Shown here: in pieces, positions 5,747-11,205 of the stretch
Numbering within the stretch: the first letter of the stretch is position 1
How the letters are laid out: every line of letters begins with the position of its first letter
NCBI GenBank assembly: GCA_025362915.1
Contig: JANYEU010000388.1
Location: 1-11,205, forward strand
Direction of reading: 5' to 3'
Length of the DNA stretch: 11,205 nucleotides
Source of the DNA: Chitinophagaceae bacterium
GTDB taxonomy: Bacteria; Bacteroidota; Bacteroidia; Chitinophagales; Chitinophagaceae
Notes under the pieces: generated by a model
Seen by the model: only the letters and a program-made list of their open reading frames with translations
What the model was told of the DNA's origin: nothing
Database searches by the model: none
Program-made: the position numbers and the translations under genes

Positions 5747-7651
5747 TTGTCTTCTTCCACACAAATATTACAACAATACTGGCAGCATAGCAACTTTAGG
5801 GGCAATCAGGAAGCCATTATAGATGCTGTGTTGGCACGGCACGATGTGTTTGCCATGTTGCCAACTGGTGGTGGTAAGTCTATCTGCTTTCAGGTGCCGG
5901 CAATGGTGATGGATGGTATGTGTTTGGTGGTATCTCCATTGGTGGCATTGATGAAAGATCAGGTTGAAAACTTAACCAGCAGGGGTATCTCTGCAATTGC
6001 CATTTATGGTGGCTTGTCTACGCTTGATGTGGAGGTTATATTGGAAGATGTGGTGGCAGGACACTATAAGTTCTTGTATATATCGCCGGAAAGGATGGAG
6101 ACCAACCTCTTCCTACAATACTTACCAAAGCTGGATTGTAACCTGATAGCAGTGGATGAGGCACATTGCGTAAGCCAATGGGGATACGACTTCAGACCAC
6201 CTTACATGAAGATTGCCTTTCTGCGCAATGTATTAAAGACAGTACCCATCATTGCCCTCACAGCTTCTGCCACTGCCTTTGTGGAAGAGGATATTATTGA
6301 TAAGCTAAAGCTGCGGAAGGTGAAGATCTTTAAGCAAAGCTTTGAGCGTCCTAATCTTTCTTATTCAGCCTTCAAGGTGGATAGTAAGATTAATAAAGCT
6401 ATTGAAATATTGACCAATGTGCCTGGAAGTAGCATTATCTATACACGTAGCCGCAACCAAACACAACAGGTTGCACACTTGTTGACGTTGCAAAATATTT
6501 CTGCCGACTATTACCATGCAGGACTTACCCAAGAAGACCGAAGCAAAAAGCAGCAGAGCTGGATAGAGAACAGAACGCGCGTGGTAGTGTGTACCAATGC
6601 CTTTGGAATGGGGATTGATAAGCCTGATGTGCGTAGCGTATTGCATCTTGATATGCCAGAATGTGTGGAGAGTTATTATCAGGAAGCTGGAAGGGCAGGA
6701 AGGGATGGAGAGAAAGCGTACGCGGTGCTATTATATAATGATGCAGACATCAAGCGGATGGAGGAACTAACTGAAATAAGGTATCCATCGCTTGAGGTAT
6801 TGAGTAATGTATATCAGGCATTGGCAAACTTCCTGAATATTCCGGTTGGTGTTGGGGAGGGCGAGTATTACGACTTTGACATCTCCACTTTCATCAAGAA
6901 CTTTAAATTGAATGCAGCAGTTGTTGTTTCGGTATTGAAGGTATTGGAGCAGGAAGGACATCTATCGTTCAATGAAACAGTATTTCTTCCAGCAAAGGTT
7001 ATGTTTACTGCGTCAAAAGATGTACTTAATGAATTGGAACAGACGCTTCCCCAATTGGATGCTGTTGCCAAATGTCTGTTGCGTGGATATAGTGGCATAT
7101 ACGATAACCAAGTGAGTATTTGGGAGAAGCGCATTGCCAAGACTTTGCGTATAAAGGAATCTGAAGTGAAGGAGAAACTATTGCAGCTACAGTCATACCG
7201 CATCATCCGCTATCAGCCACAAAAGGAAACACCACAGATACATTTTATATTGGATAGGGCGCCTGCCAAGTATATAAACATCAATCATCCTGCCTACTCG
7301 CGAAGGAAAGAGGCTTTTAAGAAAAGGGTGGATGATATGAAATGGTTTGCACTGATAGATGAACAATGTAGGAGCAAATACATTGCATTGTATTTTGGAG
7401 ATGAAGAAGCGGGTTATTGTGGTGTATGTGATAATTGCCTGAAAAAGAAGAAGAAACCAGATAATACGGCAGAGCTTGCTGCCATACAAAAGCATGTGTT
7501 GAATTACCTGAATGCGGGTCACACTTCTTTCCTTACATTCTTTGAGGGCATGCCAGTTAAATCCCGTGATAGTGTGTGGAAAGTGATTGCGATGATGCAG
7601 GAGGAACGACAGATTTTTATAGACGAGAAGGGTGTGATGACGCTTATCTAA
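5747..7651 (+). CDS. recQ: RecQ-family ATP-dependent DNA helicase
   Basis: A 634-residue 3'-5' DNA helicase for recombination and repair. The start must be TTG at 5747: an in-frame stop lies at 5735-5737 and the next Met (residue 37) falls after motif 0 (FRGNQ, 17-21). Motif I is TGGGKS (40-45), motif II DEAHCVSQWGYDFR (137-150), motif III LTASAT (171-176), and motif VI QEAGRAGRDG (312-321). The aromatic loop has Tyr147 where E. coli RecQ has His. Zinc ligands C541, C558, C561 and C564 have the same 16-2-2 spacing as E. coli RecQ but lie about 160 residues later, because a helical, winged-helix-like segment (about 345-530) sits between the helicase core and the zinc site. No HRDC domain is evident; the tail (570-634) looks helical. 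It may be co-transcribed with the ATPase gene. The 3' end overlaps the convergent gene by 8 nt. Confidence 0.93.
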   Translation: MSSSTQILQQYWQHSNFRGNQEAIIDAVLARHDVFAMLPTGGGKSICFQVPAMVMDGMCLVVSPLVALMKDQVENLTSRGISAIAIYGGLSTLDVEVILEDVVAGHYKFLYISPERMETNLFLQYLPKLDCNLIAVDEAHCVSQWGYDFRPPYMKIAFLRNVLKTVPIIALTASATAFVEEDIIDKLKLRKVKIFKQSFERPNLSYSAFKVDSKINKAIEILTNVPGSSIIYTRSRNQTQQVAHLLTLQNISADYYHAGLTQEDRSKKQQSWIENRTRVVVCTNAFGMGIDKPDVRSVLHLDMPECVESYYQEAGRAGRDGEKAYAVLLYNDADIKRMEELTEIRYPSLEVLSNVYQALANFLNIPVGVGEGEYYDFDISTFIKNFKLNAAVVVSVLKVLEQEGHLSFNETVFLPAKVMFTASKDVLNELEQTLPQLDAVAKCLLRGYSGIYDNQVSIWEKRIAKTLRIKESEVKEKLLQLQSYRIIRYQPQKETPQIHFILDRAPAKYININHPAYSRRKEAFKKRVDDMKWFALIDEQCRSKYIALYFGDEEAGYCGVCDNCLKKKKKPDNTAELAAIQKHVLNYLNAGHTSFLTFFEGMPVKSRDSVWKVIAMMQEERQIFIDEKGVMTLI

Positions 7652-8300
7652 AAGGGCTGCCTCCATATTTTAGCTTGTTAAACTCTACCCTGGTCTGTTC
7701 TATTATCTTTCTATGATTATTTACAAAGTATTCTCCATCGGGTGCTACACCATTAATGCCAGCTAATCCTTCTATTGTCCATTGATAGTTTTCTTGGTCG
7801 CGCCAATGCCAGTTATCCCTTTGTATAAACTCTGCGGGGAAGATGTAATAGTGTCCAGATTTCACCAAGTAATAACTGTATGGAAACTTAGTTACATTGC
7901 TTGCCCAGTATTCTATTGTTTCCAATTGGGTTAATGTGGATGGGTCTATTATATATAAGTAGGTAATATTGTCTATATGCACAGGAAGTACTGTGGCTAC
8001 GTGATAGTTCCAGGAATTGACGAGCGATCCATATTCCCCTTTAAGATAGAAACCACTAAAAACCCAGCCTTTATAGTTGGGTATCCGCCATTGATCCAAC
8101 AATATACAGATGGCATTTGCCCTGTCTTCACAGTCGTTGTTGGCATCATTCCATCTAAAAAGCCAGTGGCTTTTAAAAAATTCGAATATGTAATTGGCTT
8201 CTCGTAAGGATACGGAATTATTCATGAATATGTTATCCGATAGGTCGTATTCAAAATATGTTTTATCCGTGTAGCCGTACATAGGTTTAAAGATAGGCAT
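7644..8300 (-). CDS. Protein-glutaminase-like Cys-His-Asp amidase, no signal peptide
   Basis: A 218-residue protein resembling the Chryseobacterium protein-glutaminase family, enzymes that convert glutamine side chains in proteins to glutamate. The triad candidates are C57 in NNDCEDRANAI, H100 in SWNYHVATVLPV, and D119 in YIIDPSTL. The gaps of 43 and 19 residues are close to the 41 and 20 I recall for the characterised enzyme, and the WxYHVA and IIDPS phrases match it. Unlike that secreted proenzyme, there is no signal peptide and no propeptide: an in-frame stop lies 9 nt upstream of the ATG at 8300, inside a heptad hairpin (8305-8373). It could be cytoplasmic, an effector exported by another route, or a gene whose 5' end was cut off. 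The 3' end overlaps recQ by 8 nt. Confidence 0.7.
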   Translation of the reverse strand: MPIFKPMYGYTDKTYFEYDLSDNIFMNNSVSLREANYIFEFFKSHWLFRWNDANNDCEDRANAICILLDQWRIPNYKGWVFSGFYLKGEYGSLVNSWNYHVATVLPVHIDNITYLYIIDPSTLTQLETIEYWASNVTKFPYSYYLVKSGHYYIFPAEFIQRDNWHWRDQENYQWTIEGLAGINGVAPDGEYFVNNHRKIIEQTRVEFNKLKYGGSPFR

Positions 8301-8304
8301 TTTT

Positions 8305-8373
8305 AGTTATGAATTATGAGTGATGAGTGATGAGTTGATTGAACTCATCACTCATAACTCATAATTCATAACT
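8305..8373. repeat. Heptad-phased hairpin, 32-bp arms, on the YD-repeat gene stop
   Basis: Arms 8305-8336 and 8342-8373 pair at 31 of 32 positions around the 5-nt loop GATTG. The left arm consists of 7-nt units, GTTATGA at 8306, ATTATGA at 8313, then GTGATGA at 8320 and 8327. The hairpin includes most of the TAG stop (8372-8374) of the minus-strand gene at 8372-9223 and ends 4 nt before the start of the next gene at 8300. It has no long T run, so it may work as a terminator, attenuator or RNA-end stabiliser. Confidence 0.85.
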
Positions 8374-9223
8374 AATAACTGTATTCGTACATCACCTTGC
8401 CTTGAAATTGTTTTTGTTTGTTATAGCAGCTTTCGGTTTCTTTCAGTCCTTTATCATTGTAGGTGTATTTCCAAATCAGGTAGTCTGTACCGCCGCCAAT
8501 GGTTTGCGTCATCTTCACAACCTTTCCATCAGTATCATAATCGTATATAAAATCGGGTAATAGTTTTCTTGCCAAATAATTAAACCGCACCACATCGGTC
8601 AACAAACCTGCATCGTTATAATAATAGTAATAGTTCTCGGTAATCTTCCCTCCGTTCTTCGTCCATTTTTCCTCCGCTACATTCCCTTTTTCATCATAAG
8701 TAAACAATACTTTCAGGGTGTCCTTCATTCCTTTTACCTTATACATTAGCGTTGGCAATCCTTTTTCATTGTACGACCATGTATGTGTTTCGGCAAGTAT
8801 TCCCGCTGATGCAGCCGTATCTGATGATGCAGAAACTATGGATGTTATCCCTCCCTTTGCATTGTAGCTATAGGTGGTGGTGGTGGATAGTGTGGTGAAT
8901 GTTTGTAGGTTACTGTTTGTGGAGGTAATCAACCTTCCGTTGGTATAAGTATTCTCCAGTATGGAGGTACTGCTGTTGGGGATAGATGTTTTGGTAACAA
9001 TCTTTTTGCCATCATTCTTAATGGTTTGTTCTATGCCAAAGCCTTCTATTGTCTCGCCACGGGCATCGTAGTTTATCGCTTTTACCTGTTTCACTTTAGC
9101 AGCCACCAATAGTTTGTATTGCTCCGCACTTTGGTTATTGGCAACAATATCCGTGAAATAATACTGTGCAAACAAAGTGGGTGTAGCCAAGCAGACACAG
9201 ATAACAAACAAGAGTATTTTCAT
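8372..9223 (-). CDS. Secreted YD-repeat-like protein, function unknown
   Basis: A 283-residue protein. The start at 9223 is chosen over the in-frame ATG at 9316 because it begins a clear signal peptide, MKILLFVICVCLATPTLFAQ, and because the longer form would be translated from a hairpin repeat. The mature part is a chain of short beta-hairpin repeats of the Rhs/YD kind: YDARGETIEGF (52-62), YSYNAKGGITS (118-128), WSYNEKGLPTL (149-159), FTYDEKGNVAE (174-184), YYNDAGLLTDV (201-211), YDYDTDGKVVK (227-237), YTYNDKGLKET (253-263). It is far too short for a toxin-delivering Rhs shell and lacks the core box and toxin domain. Small secreted YD proteins of this type are common in Bacteroidota; no role is known to me. 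The TAG stop lies in a heptad hairpin. Confidence 0.8.
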   Translation of the reverse strand: MKILLFVICVCLATPTLFAQYYFTDIVANNQSAEQYKLLVAAKVKQVKAINYDARGETIEGFGIEQTIKNDGKKIVTKTSIPNSSTSILENTYTNGRLITSTNSNLQTFTTLSTTTTYSYNAKGGITSIVSASSDTAASAGILAETHTWSYNEKGLPTLMYKVKGMKDTLKVLFTYDEKGNVAEEKWTKNGGKITENYYYYYNDAGLLTDVVRFNYLARKLLPDFIYDYDTDGKVVKMTQTIGGGTDYLIWKYTYNDKGLKETESCYNKQKQFQGKVMYEYSY

Positions 9224-9241
9224 AACCAGGCAATAATAATT

Positions 9242-9270
9242 CAAATTAATCTTAACCACAAAGAAAGCAA
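9242..9270 (-). promoter_or_regulatory. Candidate promoter of the YD-repeat gene
   Basis: On the minus strand, TTG (complement of 9268-9270) and TTAATTTG (complement of 9242-9249) are spaced 18 nt and match the TTG-N17-23-TAnnTTTG consensus with one mismatch. It lies just after the hairpin that follows the sirtuin gene and would place the transcript start a few nt before the ATG at 9223, a very short leader, which lowers confidence. Confidence 0.35.
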
Positions 9271-9349
9271 TTATGAGATATGAAATATGAAGTATGAGAT
9301 ATGAAATATTACTCACAACTCATATTTCATATCTCATACTTCATATTTC
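9270..9349. repeat. Heptad-phased hairpin, perfect 28-bp arms, on the sirtuin stop
   Basis: Arms 9282-9309 and 9322-9349 are perfectly complementary around a 12-nt loop. The left side consists of 7-nt units of type NNTATGA: ATTATGA at 9270, GATATGA at 9277, AATATGA at 9284, AGTATGA at 9291, GATATGA at 9298. The right arm encodes the last two codons and the TGA stop of the sirtuin gene (9341-9349). The unit type matches that of the hairpin at 8305-8373, yet the sequences differ, so they are relatives in design and not direct copies. Confidence 0.88.
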
Positions 9350-10036
9350 CCTCAGCTTCTCCCTCAATTCCTTTACCCCTTCCACTGCACTTTTTTCTAT
9401 CACTGTCAGATTATACAACGAAGCGGTATAAGGTATTCTTTTATCGATGATAAACTTTGGCGTTTGGTAAGGCGCATAATTTACCAATCCTGCTGCCGGA
9501 TATACCTGCAATGATGTTCCTATCACCACAAAGATATCTGCCTGCCGCACTATCCTTGCCGCCACTTCTATCATGGGTACCTCTTCTTCAAACCATACGA
9601 TAAAAGGCCGCAGCTGACTGCCATCCTCCGCTAGGTCTCCCACATTTATATCGCCCGTAATGGGATAGGTCTTGGTAATATCCTTCACGCTACGCATCTT
9701 AAATATCTCCCCATGCAGGTGTGTTACCTTGGTACTGCCACCACGTTCGTGCAGGTTGTCAATGTTTTGGGTGATGATGTGTACATCAAAATATTCCTCC
9801 AGATCTGCCAATGCTTTGTGTGCCTCATTGGGTTGCGCCATTGCCACATCGCGCCTTCTGTCATTATAAAACCGCAATACCAGTGCTGGGTTCGCCGCAA
9901 ATCCGCGCGGCGTAGCCACCTCATACACATCATAACCTTCCCATAGTCCGTCGCTATCCCTAAATGTTTTCAGTCCGCTTTCCGCACTCATTCCCGCACC
10001 CGTCAGCACCACCAGTTTCTTCTTTTCTCGTTGCAT
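9341..10036 (-). CDS. cobB: Sir2-family NAD-dependent protein deacylase, zinc-site-less
   Basis: A 231-residue class III sirtuin that removes acyl groups from lysine using NAD. The Rossmann fold starts with GAGMSAESGLKTFRD (13-27). NAD-site TQNIDNLHERGG spans 89-100, the catalytic His is H108 in HLHG (106-109), and GTSLQVYPAA (173-182) is the second NAD-binding segment. Y57 and R60 in FYNDRRR are the pair that binds acidic acyl groups in CobB and SIRT5, so desuccinylase activity is plausible. The protein has no cysteine at all, so the usual Cys4 zinc site between H108 and about residue 150 is missing; related Bacteroidota sirtuins have also lost some of it, as far as I recall. Substrates are unknown. 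Its last codons lie in a heptad hairpin. A promoter with a perfect -7 box lies 48 nt upstream. Confidence 0.93.
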   Translation of the reverse strand: MQREKKKLVVLTGAGMSAESGLKTFRDSDGLWEGYDVYEVATPRGFAANPALVLRFYNDRRRDVAMAQPNEAHKALADLEEYFDVHIITQNIDNLHERGGSTKVTHLHGEIFKMRSVKDITKTYPITGDINVGDLAEDGSQLRPFIVWFEEEVPMIEVAARIVRQADIFVVIGTSLQVYPAAGLVNYAPYQTPKFIIDKRIPYTASLYNLTVIEKSAVEGVKELREKLREI

Positions 10037-10083
10037 AGTATCTATTAATCAGCAATCATCCATTGCTCAGGCAATAATCAAAT

Positions 10084-10115
10084 CAAAGCTAAGGATGTTT
10101 TGGGATGTGGGGCAG
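10084..10115 (-). promoter_or_regulatory. Candidate promoter of the sirtuin gene
   Basis: On the minus strand TAGCTTTG (complement of 10084-10091) is a perfect TAnnTTTG box. The upstream element is weak: CTG (complement of 10113-10115) at 21-nt spacing instead of TTG. The transcript would start about 40 nt before the ATG at 10036. Confidence 0.4.
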
Positions 10116-10145
10116 AAGATTATATTCAATTACAGTCAATAACCA

Positions 10146-10949
10146 TCAACGCTCCTTTACTTTGGCAAATTCTGTCTCTCCAGTAGCGTTATCCATCTTC
10201 TGCATCTCCAATTGAAAATTATATAGCTTTGATGTTATTCCCCAGTTAATGCTCGACTTAATGTAATAGGTATTCCCAAAATGAATATCCACATCTATTC
10301 CGGCAATATCCTTATACAAGTTGGATTGAAACTTATGCAACCCTTCCTTATATACCTTATATATATAGCCAATATTATTTTTCATTATGCACATGGCATT
10401 ATTATCACAATAAACAACATAGTTGGCTAATGATAAAAAAACTTTGAGTGGTCTATAAACATATACCAAAGCATATTTTGCAGTATCCTTGGCAGGAGGC
10501 TTACCTATTATTTCTTTTATAGTTGTCTTTTCAAATAGTAGATTATTTGAAATGTTTGTTCTTTGGTTAAACCACATCGTATCAATAGAAATAGGCTTCT
10601 TATCCAGCTTGTCTATATATATGTTTATAAGGAAGCAGGAGTCTGTTATCTTGATTATTTCGTTTATGAAATTGTGCTTCTTTACAAATTTCCAATTGTC
10701 GATTATTATTTTCTCATTACTCGAAATACACTTTTGGCTCAACACACAATCCGAAAGCCATTTGTTTTCATAAAGCGTAGTATCGCCAGTTATAATATCT
10801 ATATCCTTTTCAAAACCCTCAGACTGATAAATAATATATTGGTTTCTTAAGTTTTTGGGATATTGATAGAATATTCCCGCATGTAAATCTTTACAGGTAG
10901 GTAAGGATTGGGCATTTGAAATGACTACACCAAGTAGTAATACTAACAA
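10146..10949 (-). CDS. Secreted protein of unknown function; unusual start
   Basis: From TTG at 10949 the frame gives 267 residues: a hydrophobic signal (1-14, cleaved near NAQ), then TCKDLHAGIFYQYPKN (18-33) and WLSDC (64-68). This order, a Cys followed by a D-x-x-x-G-x-F motif and later W-x-S-D-C, recalls a family of small Bacteroidota secreted or lipoprotein-like proteins without known function. The remaining 200 residues show mixed beta/alpha character and nothing I recognise. The TTG-start signal peptide has no positive charge. Continuing upstream, the frame reads ATA-AGA-CTA-TCT-CTT before the TTG, which would give a normal signal peptide (M)RLSLLLVLLLGVVISNAQ if ATA at 10964 were the start; a stop lies 6 nt further up. 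The gene is more AT-rich than its neighbours. It could be a gene whose ATG mutated. Confidence 0.65.
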   Translation of the reverse strand: MLVLLLGVVISNAQSLPTCKDLHAGIFYQYPKNLRNQYIIYQSEGFEKDIDIITGDTTLYENKWLSDCVLSQKCISSNEKIIIDNWKFVKKHNFINEIIKITDSCFLINIYIDKLDKKPISIDTMWFNQRTNISNNLLFEKTTIKEIIGKPPAKDTAKYALVYVYRPLKVFLSLANYVVYCDNNAMCIMKNNIGYIYKVYKEGLHKFQSNLYKDIAGIDVDIHFGNTYYIKSSINWGITSKLYNFQLEMQKMDNATGETEFAKVKER

Positions 10950-11063
10950 AAGAGATAGTCTTATAGCTTATATTTAAGTTTTTTGTTTGATAAGAAATCG
11001 GCACAAACGCCCACCAAAACTGCGGTATCATTGCAAAGACCAGAAAGCTTGTGGAGAAAATAC

Positions 11064-11098
11064 AAAAAAAATAGCCCCACTGAAGAATCAGCGGGGCT
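11064..11098 (-). terminator. Rho-independent terminator of the right-edge gene
   Basis: On the minus strand the stem AGCCCCGCTGA (complement of 11088-11098) pairs with TCAGTGGGGCT (complement of 11073-11083) with one mismatch around a 4-nt loop, followed by a run of eight T (complement of 11064-11071). It starts 9 nt after the TGA at 11107-11109, which supports that stop as a genuine gene end. Confidence 0.8.
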
Positions 11099-11106
11099 TC
11101 ACGATT

Positions 11107-11205
11107 TCACCATCCAAAACCAAAACCTATCTTTAAGTGATAGTCATCAAATCTAAATCTCTCGACTTTCGACTCTCAACTTTTAACTGATAACTATTTA
11201 TGCGC
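11107..11205 (-). pseudogene. 3' end of an outer-membrane beta-barrel gene, apparently frameshifted by a heptad repeat
   Basis: The final codons before TGA (11107-11109) read RFRFDDYHLKIGFGFGW. Alternating residues and a terminal aromatic are the hallmark of the last strand of outer-membrane beta-barrels, recognised by the BAM complex, and a strong terminator follows directly. In that frame, stops occur inside the heptad repeat at 11160-11194, so the gene cannot continue rightward unbroken. Removing the 35 repeat bases would join RIN from the edge to RFRFDD in one frame. In the window as given, the frame open from the edge reads through the repeat and stops at 11133-11135, replacing the last strand with unrelated residues. 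Only three codons right of the repeat are visible, so the break is likely but unproven. Confidence 0.55.
11160..11194. repeat. Five heptanucleotide units at the right edge
   Basis: Five 7-nt units: TCTCGAC at 11160, TTTCGAC at 11167, TCTCAAC at 11174, TTTTAAC at 11181 and TGATAAC at 11188. The type and order, including the TGAT-starting last unit, match block 2 in the ATPase gene (4852-4886) at 27 of 35 positions. No complementary arm lies to the left; a partner could lie outside the window. Confidence 0.75.

Noticed and set aside
8372..9223. Rhs polymorphic toxin
   Set aside because: The YD-like repeats are present but the protein is 283 residues, with no shell core, no protease box and no C-terminal toxin domain.
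9224..9316. Longer N-terminus for the YD-repeat protein
   Set aside because: It would be translated from the heptad hairpin and the promoter region; the start at 9223 begins a normal signal peptide.
10040..10075. GCAAT / ATTGC short inverted repeats and a hint of heptads between the sirtuin gene and its upstream neighbour
   Set aside because: Stems are only 5 bp and only two units resemble each other; not enough to call a terminator or a member of the heptad family.
4802..11194. CRISPR array from the regular short repeats
   Set aside because: The period is 7 nt with no spacers, so this is a tandem heptamer array.

Overview
The window looks like Bacteroidota chromosome, probably Chitinophagaceae or a near relative; the family is an inference from gene content and I could not test it. 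Supporting signs are AT-rich DNA, start codons preceded by A-rich tracts instead of Shine-Dalgarno sites, promoter-like TTG / TAnnTTTG pairs, a secreted GH28 pectinase, small secreted YD-repeat and Tyr/His-rich proteins, and an outer-membrane beta-barrel C-terminus. There are no tRNA, rRNA or CRISPR features.

Layout. Positions 1-140 hold the end of an insertion sequence, probably IS256 family, entering from the left. Positions 141-1350 are an accessory intergenic block: two copies of a repeat core, one of them in a ~195-bp element with imperfect inverted ends, around a 38-residue Pro/Gly-rich microprotein gene with its own terminator. The plus strand then carries an exported GH28 glycosidase (1351-2619), an exported Tyr/His-rich protein (2725-3237) closed by a strong terminator, a copper-type P1B ATPase (3507-5678) and a RecQ helicase with a TTG start (5747-7651). 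From 7644 rightward all genes are on the minus strand: a protein-glutaminase-like protein whose 3' end overlaps recQ, a secreted YD-repeat protein, a zinc-site-less class III sirtuin, a secreted protein of unknown function whose natural start appears to be ATA, and, at the right edge, the last strand of an outer-membrane beta-barrel gene followed by a terminator.

The most unusual feature is a family of heptanucleotide-phased repeats found four times with different unit sequences. Two are near-perfect or perfect hairpins built from ..TATGA-type units sitting on the stop codons of the YD-repeat and sirtuin genes (8305-8373 and 9270-9349). One, made of TCGAC-type units, lies just upstream of the last beta-strand of the right-edge gene and appears to put it out of frame (11160-11194). 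One is translated in frame inside the ATP-binding domain of the copper ATPase (4802-4886) and shares unit order with the right-edge copy. Because 7 is coprime with 3, a stop triplet in the unit is shown to all three frames within 21 nt, so such an element can act as a frame-independent stop as well as a hairpin; stop-free variants can survive inside genes.

The genes do not form one pathway. CopA and the His-rich protein could both deal with metal in the envelope, GH28 acts on pectin outside the cell, RecQ is housekeeping DNA repair, and the glutaminase-like protein and sirtuin are both enzymes acting on protein side chains.
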